DNA of 64,000 bases from assembly GCF_947504145.1 (NCBI RefSeq), contig NZ_CANNGQ010000005.1:1-64000 (forward strand). Direction: 5' to 3'. Below, piece after piece: positions 51,775 through 59,103 of the stretch. Below the pieces are notes generated by a model, which saw nothing but the letters and a program-made list of their open reading frames with translations, ran no database searches and was not told where the DNA came from. Each line of letters begins with the position of its first letter. The stretch's first letter is position 1. The position numbers were made by a program, and so were the translations under genes. Origin of the DNA: an uncultured Microbulbifer sp. (GTDB taxonomy: Bacteria > Pseudomonadota > Gammaproteobacteria > Pseudomonadales > Cellvibrionaceae).

Positions 51775-53085
51775 TCAGTCGAACACAAACCTCTGCACGA
51801 TACCGGTGGTTTCCACCGGCTCGCCATTTTCAAACCGGGGGCGAAACTTGGCCCGCTTGAGTACGTTGCGGACCCGAGAGCGAATGCTCACCTTGCTCTC
51901 CGGTCTGGCGCTTAAAATCTGTATGTTGCGCGCCTTGCCAAATGCCGTGACGTCGTAAGAGACCGTCACATAAGAATTCGCCAGGGCTTCGCGGTCTTCG
52001 TCCAGTAGCGGCAGCGTGGGTAGTGCCGCCGGACGCCCGAAAATTTCTTCAATTTCCTGGTTTGTGGCGCCGTTGTCCCACAGCGCCTGATAGGCCTCGC
52101 CGTAAGTCTCGCGGGCGGAGTGCCACTTGTTGAACATCATGTACCAGTCACCCAGCTCCACTTTGGCCTTGGCCGAGGCCGCTGGTGGCGAGGCCGGATT
52201 TTTCCGGTAAACATCCATGATTTTTGTAATCGCGGTTTTACCGGAGCTGAAACTGTTCATGCGGTAGTGGTCCAGTTGCGCCCGCCGCTCCGGGCTCGCA
52301 TTGCCACTGCCGGCAAAACTGGCATTGATGACGATGGCCTCCTGGGGCTCACCGGAATACGTGGCCAGGTAATAATTGGTTGCTTTCAGGCCGCGGAGGG
52401 CCTCCACCAACCGCAAGTCATTGGCGCCAAAGTTTTGCGAGATAATGTCTACTGCGAGGGCATACATGTTGGTGGCATTGATCAGATGCTCGAACAGGGT
52501 TGCCCCTTTTTCATCGATATAGGCCTGCAGGTGCCAGCTGCTCAACTGGTTGATGATCGGCAGCATGCGCGGATCTTTTTCGCCGTAGTTTTTTGCATGG
52601 AGCCAGAACAGATATTCGTGATTATCGTTGGCTTCTTCCCACCGGTTCAGTGCGATCTGGCTCTCAATCATGCGCTCGATCATGGGCACCTGGTTGAGGG
52701 AGTAGAGCCCTTCATTGACGCGATTGATCAGCATCGCGCGGCGATACTCGGAAATCGCTTCTTCGTGATTACCACTGCGCTGCAATGCGCTGGCAAGTCC
52801 CATTAATTGTTCGTCAATGCCGGCACCATAAGCGCCGTATTCCGCTTCCATGTCTTCGATGCGCTGGCGGTAATCTTCGGCTGCTTGGGACGGACGCAGC
52901 TGCCGTTTGGGTTTTTCCAGTGGTTTTGATGCCGCTTCTATATAAGCCGCTGGAGGAGCCTTGGCGTTGTCGAGGGCAGAGTCTAGGGCAGAGATTTCCT
53001 CCGCCGTAACAGAGCCACACAGCAGAGCTGAGGCTGTAAACATCAAGCCGATAGCAATTGAGTTGCTGGTATCTGTCTGTGTCAC
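51775..53085 (-). CDS. Exported TPR protein with TonB-like C-terminal domain (first cluster gene)
   Basis: A 436-residue periplasmic protein. The signal peptide (about residues 1-28, ending CGSVTA|EE) follows a GTG start at 53085; an internal ATG at 53043 would leave too short a signal. Helical repeats spread over about 70-340 (LMGLASALQRSGNHEEAISEYRRAM, KVELGDWYMMFNKWHSARETYGEAYQAL). The last 90 residues fit a TonB C-terminal/energy-transducer fold (SYVTVSYDVTAFGKARNIQILSARPESKVSIRSRVRNVLKRAKFRPRFENGEPVETTG). No membrane anchor or Pro-rich linker is present, so it is not a classical TonB. It heads the cluster, 157 bp before the Ser-rich lipoprotein gene. Confidence 0.85.
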   Translation of the reverse strand: MTQTDTSNSIAIGLMFTASALLCGSVTAEEISALDSALDNAKAPPAAYIEAASKPLEKPKRQLRPSQAAEDYRQRIEDMEAEYGAYGAGIDEQLMGLASALQRSGNHEEAISEYRRAMLINRVNEGLYSLNQVPMIERMIESQIALNRWEEANDNHEYLFWLHAKNYGEKDPRMLPIINQLSSWHLQAYIDEKGATLFEHLINATNMYALAVDIISQNFGANDLRLVEALRGLKATNYYLATYSGEPQEAIVINASFAGSGNASPERRAQLDHYRMNSFSSGKTAITKIMDVYRKNPASPPAASAKAKVELGDWYMMFNKWHSARETYGEAYQALWDNGATNQEIEEIFGRPAALPTLPLLDEDREALANSYVTVSYDVTAFGKARNIQILSARPESKVSIRSRVRNVLKRAKFRPRFENGEPVETTGIVQRFVFD

Positions 53086-53906
53086 GGTTGAACCACTTCC
53101 ATTCCATGTTTTGCCTGACCCGCCTGCCGTTGCATAGCAACTGGGCTGGCGAGCTCGAAACCCGTGTGGCGCGATGGCTGCCTGGCCGGCACAGGTGTGC
53201 CTGCGGCAACCCCGGTTGCACGGGGCTTCTCTCCCTGAAGTGTGGCTCGTTCACTTTCCTGCCGGTTACCCGGTGTGTTGTCGGTGTCGATGCTGGACTC
53301 TGGTGCCGCGGGAAATTCTAAAGCCGTAAATTGGCATTGGTTTCCCTTGCAATTGGCGGTCGCCGTCCATGTATTTTCAGTATAGCCAACGAATTTTCGC
53401 CCCTTGCCTCTACAGGTGTGGTGGGGCGCCACAGCCGCGAAAACATCATCGTGAGGCGGTGGCGCGAGCCTGTTCCGGGGCCGCCTCACATGCTCCGCAC
53501 CGATGACCGGTAGTGGCCTGTTGACGAGTTCAATGAGTCTGGCAGGCGGAGAAAAGGTGGGGGGTACTTCTCACAAAACCCGGTGCCAATAATTCGGGGA
53601 AGCGGGCAAATTCTGACGGCTGTGAACACCTGCACTGTTGCCGGCGAGCTAGCTTGTGGGGTGAGGCGACCGGCAGCTGGGAGCCGGTGCGCCCTGGGTG
53701 AGCGATTCGAGGGCAGCCTGGGCAGCCAGAGCGCTGGCCGGATGGAACTGGGGCTGTTGGTTATTCTTGTCCTAATTATTCCTTTTTCGGTGGTTGATTG
53801 TTGCGGAAAATGAGGTTCTGTTGGTGGTTGCATTTGGAGATGTGCCCAGTTGGGGCCATAATCCGTGGAATCGACGGAAACTGTGCACGTTTAGTGGGAG
53901 CGTTTT
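53086..53906. other. 821-bp intergenic region upstream of the cluster and of ilvE
   Basis: Divergent promoter region. A minus-strand -10-like TATACT at 53379-53384 has no good -35. A 135-codon minus frame (53082-53489) ends overlapping the GTG of the TPR/TonB-like gene, and a 76-codon plus frame lies at 53583-53813. Neither has a recognisable family, signal peptide or ribosome-binding site, so neither is called. The segment 53590-53760 is GC-rich, and ilvE is preceded by AT-rich DNA at 53760-53830. Confidence 0.45.
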
Positions 53907-54971
53907 GTGAATATAAAAATACAACCTGAAGCCATTACCAGCCTGCGGGGGTTTGAAATGCCGGAGCGCCTGGGGTTTGGCGCCGTCATGGCCCCGGTAA
54001 TGTTTCGTGCTCGCTACCAGGATGGCCGCTGGAGCGACGGCGAATTGATCCCCTACGGTCCGCTGGCGCTGGACCCGGCAGCCAAGGTGCTGCATTACGC
54101 CCAGTCCTGTTTTGAAGGCCTCAAAGCCTACCGCTGCGGCGACGGTGTCGCGCTGTTTCGACCAGAGCGCAACGCAGCGCGTATGGCGCACTCCGCGCGC
54201 CGCCTGTGCATGCCGCCGGTACCGGAAGACCTGTTTATGGCGGCCGTGGCCTCAGTGGCGTCTCACTGTGCCACTCTGGTGCCGGGCAACAGCGGTGAAT
54301 CGCTCTACATCCGCCCCTTCCTTATGGGGACGCAACCGGATCTTTCGGTCACCGCCAGTCGCGCCTACGAGTTTTATGTGATTGCCAGCCCCTCGGAGGC
54401 CTACCACGCGGGCAATATGCGCCTGTGGGTGGAGCGCGAGGACAGCCGTGCGGCGGTGGGCGGTACCGGTGACGCCAAGGTGGGGGGCAACTACGCGGCT
54501 TCTCTGCAGAGTATTGCCGGCCTCAGTGAGCGCGGCTACGACCAGTCGTTGTGGCTCAATCCGGGCAATCGTCACACCATTGACGAACTCTCCGGGATGA
54601 ATTTCTTTGCGGTCATGGACGGCGCTCTGCACACACCGGCACTGAACGGCTCCATCCTTGAAGGGGTGACCAGGGACTCCATGCTCGACCTGGCGCGGGA
54701 CCTGGGGCTCGAGGTGCACGAGCGGGAAATCGACATCGATGACCTGTTGGCCCTGGTCGCCTCCGGAACCTGTAGTGAAGCCTTTGCCTGCGGTACGGCG
54801 GCAATCGTCAGCCCCATCAGTGAACTGGGTGATGGTGACCAGCGCTATCGTCTGAGCCAGGCACCGGGGCCCGTGGCCGAGCAGTTGCGGCGCGCGTTAC
54901 TGGATATTCAGGAGGGGCGGGCGCAAGACCGCTTTGGCTGGATGCAAATGGTGCCGGTGGCCAGCTACTGA
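53907..54971 (+). CDS. ilvE: Branched-chain amino acid aminotransferase
   Basis: A 354-residue PLP enzyme that interconverts Val, Leu and Ile with their 2-oxo acids. The long class-II BCAT form is indicated by length and by HYAQSCFEGLKAYR near residue 70. The PLP-binding Lys lies in GTGDAKVGGNYAASL (about 195), and the cofactor Glu region is LDELSGMNFF-like (IDELSGMNFFAV, about 230). TRDSMLDLARDLG and EAFACGTAAIVSPI complete the family pattern. It is a single-gene unit ending at a hairpin terminator. It links functionally to leuA at 1.7 kb. Confidence 0.95.
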   Translation: MNIKIQPEAITSLRGFEMPERLGFGAVMAPVMFRARYQDGRWSDGELIPYGPLALDPAAKVLHYAQSCFEGLKAYRCGDGVALFRPERNAARMAHSARRLCMPPVPEDLFMAAVASVASHCATLVPGNSGESLYIRPFLMGTQPDLSVTASRAYEFYVIASPSEAYHAGNMRLWVEREDSRAAVGGTGDAKVGGNYAASLQSIAGLSERGYDQSLWLNPGNRHTIDELSGMNFFAVMDGALHTPALNGSILEGVTRDSMLDLARDLGLEVHEREIDIDDLLALVASGTCSEAFACGTAAIVSPISELGDGDQRYRLSQAPGPVAEQLRRALLDIQEGRAQDRFGWMQMVPVASY

Positions 54972-55074
54972 CGCGCGCTGCTTCCAAGGCCGAAATCAGG
55001 CGGCGGGAACTCCCTCGCTCCGGTCGGTAAAAATGCCGGTTAATACGGTTCGAGTGCATAAGTAGCACTCAGTG

Positions 55075-55115
55075 AAATGCGGTTGTTTCCTGGAGAAACG
55101 GCCGCATTTTTATTT
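55075..55115 (+). terminator. Intrinsic terminator after ilvE
   Basis: AAATGCGG..GTTTC-CTGGA-GAAAC..CCGCATTT is an interrupted long stem followed by TTATTT. Confidence 0.85.
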
Positions 55116-55478
55116 GCGCCTTTTGCCTCCCCCGCGTTGACTTGGATGACTGAGGTGTTACAACTTTATGGTGCTTTGAATTTTGCCTCGTGGCCGCTGA
55201 TTTAAAGAGTCTTTTTAGAAAACTCATCATAGGGATCGCGGGGTTGTCGAAGCTGGCGCTCGCGCCCTGCGCGGGTAACACGCAGCTGTTTTAACGGCAC
55301 GCGTCAACAATAAGAAACTGGAACTTTTGGGAAAGGCCTTTGGCGGTATCCCTCACTTTGACAAGTAGTATCCAGATCAATTTGAGACACAGGAGTCGAA
55401 TTGCGACTGTGACTCCTGAAAAAGGCTCTCCCCCGCGGCCACAAGCCGTGAGGTTCCTCGCAAGTGAGGAGAACGGGA
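55116..55478. other. 363-bp region between ilvE and the Yip1 gene
   Basis: A TTGACA hexamer at 55358-55363 is a -35 candidate with a weak -10 (TTTGAG near 55381). The hairpin CAGGAGTC...GACTCCTG (55390-55418), with a competing inner AGTCG/CGACT stem, would lie in the Yip1 leader RNA. The small frames here show nothing recognisable. Confidence 0.45.
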
Positions 55479-56081
55479 ATGCTGAATCATCTCTATGGCC
55501 TGATGGTGCAACCGCGCAGGCAGTGGCAGGAAATTGCTGGACTGTCTGAGAAGGGTCTCAACCGTCAGATTCCTTACGTCATCATCCTGGCGTTGTTGCC
55601 GGCCCTCTGCTGGTATTTTGGTACCACGGAAATCGGCTGGAATATTGGTCACGGCAGGCCGGTCCGGACCCTGACCAGTAACAGTGCCTTGTCGCTGGTG
55701 GCCGTGTTTTACGTCACCATGATCCTTGCGGTCATTGCCGTGGGGTATTTCATCCACTGGATGGCGAAAACCTACGGTGCCAAGTCTCATCCCATGAAAG
55801 GGATGGTGATCGCGGGCTTTACCGCCACTCCAATCTTTGTAGCCGGCGCTGCCGGGCTCTATCCCATTCTTTGGCTCGATATATTACTGGCGACGCTGGC
55901 GGTGGCCTATGCGGTGTACCTGCTGTATGTGGGTATTCCGATCGTGCTGAATGTCAACGAGGAGCGCGGCTTCCTGTTTGCCAGTGCGGTGGTGACAGTT
56001 TGTCTGGTGATGGCCGTGGTAGTGATGGTTGGAACCGTATTGTTCTGGAGTTTTGTTGCGGCACCCGTGTTCCAGCACTGA
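55479..56081 (+). CDS. Yip1-family inner-membrane protein
   Basis: A 200-residue protein with five predicted TM helices (about 33-50, 75-97, 115-130, 135-155, 165-190). It has the YIP1 opening MLNHLYGLMVQPRRQWQEIAG, where the W..I motif precedes the membrane domain. Bacterial YIP1-domain proteins have no established function. ATG 55479 has AGGAG 7 bases upstream; the GTG 15 bases earlier is less likely. It is monocistronic with a strong terminator. Confidence 0.88.
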   Translation: MLNHLYGLMVQPRRQWQEIAGLSEKGLNRQIPYVIILALLPALCWYFGTTEIGWNIGHGRPVRTLTSNSALSLVAVFYVTMILAVIAVGYFIHWMAKTYGAKSHPMKGMVIAGFTATPIFVAGAAGLYPILWLDILLATLAVAYAVYLLYVGIPIVLNVNEERGFLFASAVVTVCLVMAVVVMVGTVLFWSFVAAPVFQH

Positions 56082-56121
56082 CACCCGCCGATAATAGTAT
56101 TCCGTAACTATTCTCGACAAA

Positions 56122-56165
56122 AGCAGGCCCAGCTGGCACCCATGTCGGCTGGGCCTGTTTTGTTT
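56122..56165 (+). terminator. Intrinsic terminator after the Yip1 gene
   Basis: A 10-bp stem (CAGGCCCAGC/GCTGGGCCTG) with a 14-base loop is followed by TTTTGTTT. Confidence 0.9.
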
Positions 56166-56341
56166 GGGATGTCGGTAAGTCGAGCAGCAAACCGGGACCT
56201 ATTGGCTTTCGAACCATAGCTGGACTTCCCAGTCACTAAGAAACTGGTTAAAACGAGACAGAGTTCCTTTTTATCCGTTGCTGCGCTTCTGGGCATTGGA
56301 TACTATCCAGCCATCGGTAGTCGCCGTGTTCTTCGCTCTCT

Positions 56342-56363
56342 AATTGGTACAATCGTACCAATT
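56342..56363. promoter_or_regulatory. Perfect dyad, GntR-type operator candidate
   Basis: AATTGGTAC-AATC-GTACCAATT is a perfect 9-bp inverted repeat with a 4-bp spacer, 190 bp before the beta-helix gene. The GGTAC/GTACC core fits GntR-family sites (compare UxuR TTGGTATACCAA). It lies in the gap 56166-56553, which has no gene: the 171-codon frame at 56373 overlaps the real gene in another frame and is not called. Confidence 0.6.
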
Positions 56364-56553
56364 GAGTATGGGGTGGGGAATTTGGTCACGATATCTGTCA
56401 CTATGACGGCAGAAACCGTGATGCCGTCAGGGCCGTATCGGGAGGGGGTCCGAACGCGGGGTGAGCCCGCGAGTAGGGAGTACTCTCACAAGCAGTTGGA
56501 CCAAATAAAAAACGTCATAAAAAACGAAATAATTAAGGAAAGCGGGAGATTCC

Positions 56554-57867
56554 ATGAAAGCACCAGTCAAGTTGGGTGTCATCGTACTGGCGGCCCTGGC
56601 CGCAGCCTGTTCCCAGGACAAGGGGTCAGACAACACCAGCGTCAGTGCCGAGACAGTCGCGGCGTCCGCCGATTTTCAGAAGCAGTTGCTCAAGCAGCTG
56701 ATTACCGCCCAGTCGGGCGACGTGATCGAAATTCCGGAAGGACGCTACGAGCTCAATCGCAGCCTTTCCCTGAACGTGGATGGGGTGACCATTCGCGGCG
56801 CAGGTATGGACAAGACCATCCTGTCTTTCAAAAACCAGATTCAGGGCGCGGAAGGCCTGCTGGTCAACGCCAGCGACTTCACCATTGAAGACCTCGCCAT
56901 CGAAGACACCATCGGCGATGCGCTGAAGGTCAATGAAGGCAAGAACATCATCATCCGCGATATCCGTGTGGAGTGGACCAACGGCCCGGCCACCGAGAAC
57001 GGTGCCTATGGCATCTATCCGGTACAGACAGAGAACACCCTGGTGGAAGGTACTGTCGCCATCGGTGCTTCCGACGCAGGTATTTATGTGGGCCAGTCCC
57101 GCAATGTGATCGTGCGCAACAACCGCGCTGAGTACAACGTGGCGGGCATCGAAATCGAAAACACCATCGGTGCCGATGTCTACGACAATGTGGCCACCAA
57201 CAACACCGGCGGTATCCTGGTATTCAACATGCCAAACCTGCCGCAGCCGGGCCACAGTACCCGCGTGTACGACAACAAGATTTTCAAAAACAATTACGAA
57301 AATTTTGGCCACGAAGGTACCCCGGTAGCCGCAATTCCGCCGGGTTCTGGTGTTGTGATCAACTCCAATGACTTTGTGGAAATCTTCAATAACGAAATTT
57401 CCGATAATGACACCGCCAACGTGATCGTGAGCAGCTACTTTGCCGCCGGCTACTACAGCGATAAGTCCACTCAGGAAAATTTCGATCCCTATCCCGAAGG
57501 TATTTACATCTACGACAACACGTTTACTGGTGGTGGTAAATCCCCGGGTGATATGGAGCTTAAAGCACTGAAAGTCGCTAAGTTCGGTTTCACTGGCAGC
57601 CTGCCGGATGTTCTTTGGGACGGTGCTATCGACAAGAAAAAAATGGTCGAAGGAAAATTGCCGGAAAACCTGAAACTGTGTATCGAAGATGAAGGTGTGG
57701 GCATCATCAACGTCGACCTTCAGGGTGGCTACAAAAACATCTCTACCGATATGACACCGCACAAATGCAGCCTGAAAAAACTGCCGCAGGTTGTGCTCGA
57801 GTTTGATGACGAACAGGAAAAACCTCAGGAAGAGCAGCACGCAAATAACGAGGTAGCCGATGCGTAA
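56554..57867 (+). CDS. Parallel beta-helix repeat lipoprotein (TIGR03805-like)
   Basis: A 437-residue lipoprotein (MKAPVKLGVIVLAALAAAC, Cys19). About residues 50-330 are right-handed beta-helix repeats with the pattern of short Gly/Asn-turned strands (GIYVGQSRNVIVRNNRAEYNVAGIEIENTIGADVYDNVATNNTGGILVFN). The C-terminal 100 residues are non-repeat with an acidic Glu/Gln tail. Its partner downstream overlaps by 8 bp. The pair resembles the co-occurring families TIGR03805 and TIGR03806 (SO_2930 type). A polysaccharide-binding or lyase role would fit the fold, but no catalytic motif is evident. Expression likely starts below the 22-bp dyad upstream. Confidence 0.88.
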   Translation: MKAPVKLGVIVLAALAAACSQDKGSDNTSVSAETVAASADFQKQLLKQLITAQSGDVIEIPEGRYELNRSLSLNVDGVTIRGAGMDKTILSFKNQIQGAEGLLVNASDFTIEDLAIEDTIGDALKVNEGKNIIIRDIRVEWTNGPATENGAYGIYPVQTENTLVEGTVAIGASDAGIYVGQSRNVIVRNNRAEYNVAGIEIENTIGADVYDNVATNNTGGILVFNMPNLPQPGHSTRVYDNKIFKNNYENFGHEGTPVAAIPPGSGVVINSNDFVEIFNNEISDNDTANVIVSSYFAAGYYSDKSTQENFDPYPEGIYIYDNTFTGGGKSPGDMELKALKVAKFGFTGSLPDVLWDGAIDKKKMVEGKLPENLKLCIEDEGVGIINVDLQGGYKNISTDMTPHKCSLKKLPQVVLEFDDEQEKPQEEQHANNEVADA

Positions 57868-59005
57868 GTTGCTGTCGCCCCGCTGGTTAGGGGGCGCAGT
57901 GTTGGCTTTGGCGCTGGCGGGGTGCGGTGCACCCCAAAAGCCGGTCACACTGCACGAAAGAAATACTGTGCCTGACAACCTGAGCCAGTGGCACGTGGTT
58001 GAAGTGCAGGGCGGAAAGCTCGCACTGAACGAGCGCGTCACGCCCTACGATCTGAATACCGCGTTGTTTACTGATTATGCGCACAAGCTGCGAACTGTCT
58101 GGATGCCCGAAGGCACCAGTGCGGGCTACGGCGAAGACGATTTCGACTACCCCGTCGGAACCATCATCAGCAAAACGTTTTACTACCCCATTGCCGAAGA
58201 TGGTTCCGTATTGCGCACGGACGACTACTCGCAGGATTTTACCCAGGGACATGCCGGAAGTGGCCTGAACCTGGACAAGGTCAAACTGATTGAAACCCGT
58301 TTACTGGTCAAGCGCGCGGATGGCTGGCAAGCCCTGCCTTACGTATGGAACGATGCTCAGACCGATGCCGTGCTGGAAATTGCCGGAGACGCCAAGCGGC
58401 TGGAACTGGTGAGTGAAAGCGGTGATCGCGAAGCGTTTACCTATGTGGTGCCGGATTTCAATCAGTGCTCGGGCTGTCACGCAGACAACCACGCCAAAAA
58501 AGCCGTGCGCCCCATCGGTCCTCGCGCCCGTCACCTCAACAAAGGTTACGGTTACGAAAGTGGTACTGAGAACCAGCTGGTTTACTGGCAGCAGGTGGGT
58601 TATTTGACTGGATTGCCGGATCTGGCGGAAGTGCCTCACAACGTCAATTACAAAGATGCCAGCGCGTCTCTGGACGAGCGCGCCCGCTCTTACCTGGACA
58701 TCAACTGCGGCCATTGCCATAACCCCAGTGGACCGGCGGATACGTCGGGACTGATGTTGTACGGCGCAGAGCAGGACATGCGTAAACTGGGGGTGTGCAA
58801 ACCACCAGTGGCTGCAGGTACCGGTTCCGGTGATCGCCGGTTTGCGATTGTTCCCGGCAGCCCGGAAGAGTCCATTTTGAACTTCCGTGTGGAGTCCACA
58901 GACCCGGGTGCCATGATGCCCGAGCTGGGGCGCAGCCTCTCGCACGAGGAAGGGGCTGAACTGCTCAAGACCTGGATTGCCTCAATGCCGGGTAACTGTA
59001 GCTGA
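57860..59005 (+). CDS. Di-haem c-type cytochrome-like lipoprotein (SO_2930/HNE_0200 family type)
   Basis: A 381-residue lipoprotein (lipobox ALAGC, Cys22). The first 200 residues are beta-rich with no haem motif (FTDYAHKLRTVWMPEGTSAGY...FPVGTIISKTFYY type). Two haem-binding CxxCH sites follow, in FNQCSGCHADNH (about 212-216) and LDINCGHCHNPSGPAD (about 285-290), with Met candidates in GAMMPELGRS. The layout fits the family paired with the beta-helix protein. It is probably periplasmic or outer-membrane bound, transferring electrons in an unknown reaction. It overlaps the beta-helix gene start by 8 bp, so the two are coupled. Confidence 0.9.
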   Translation: MRKLLSPRWLGGAVLALALAGCGAPQKPVTLHERNTVPDNLSQWHVVEVQGGKLALNERVTPYDLNTALFTDYAHKLRTVWMPEGTSAGYGEDDFDYPVGTIISKTFYYPIAEDGSVLRTDDYSQDFTQGHAGSGLNLDKVKLIETRLLVKRADGWQALPYVWNDAQTDAVLEIAGDAKRLELVSESGDREAFTYVVPDFNQCSGCHADNHAKKAVRPIGPRARHLNKGYGYESGTENQLVYWQQVGYLTGLPDLAEVPHNVNYKDASASLDERARSYLDINCGHCHNPSGPADTSGLMLYGAEQDMRKLGVCKPPVAAGTGSGDRRFAIVPGSPEESILNFRVESTDPGAMMPELGRSLSHEEGAELLKTWIASMPGNCS

Positions 59006-59013
59006 GCAGCAAC

Positions 59014-59050
59014 ATAAACGGCGGTCACTCACCGCCGTTTATTGTTTCTT
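59014..59050 (+). terminator. Intrinsic terminator after the cytochrome gene
   Basis: AAACGGCGGT-CACTC-ACCGCCGTTT is followed by ATTGTTTCTTTTT. Confidence 0.88.
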
Positions 59051-59051
59051 T

Positions 59052-59093
59052 TTAACCTGGTCGCATTGCCAGGTTCCAATGCGACCAGGTTAA
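59052..59093. repeat. 17-bp perfect inverted repeat between convergent genes
   Basis: TTAACCTGGTCGCATTG and its exact complement are separated by 8 bp, just before the stop of the first MltF-like gene at 59104. T runs are poor on both sides, so it may be a protein site or repeat rather than a terminator. Confidence 0.7.
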
Positions 59094-59103
59094 CCATTGT
59101 CTA

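Noticed and set aside
50633-51958. 441-codon plus-strand frame opposite the Ser-rich lipoprotein gene
   Set aside because: It is the complement of Ser codons read as Leu, Glu and Ala repeats, with no family resemblance; the minus-strand gene has a lipobox, a ribosome-binding site and operon context.
53082-53489. 135-codon minus frame overlapping the first cluster gene's GTG
   Set aside because: The overlap looks like coupling, but there is no family, signal peptide or ribosome-binding site, and its start region is Pro/Arg-rich.
56373-56888. 171-codon frame overlapping the start of the beta-helix gene
   Set aside because: Its second half is the beta-helix gene read in another frame and the first half is the operator region.
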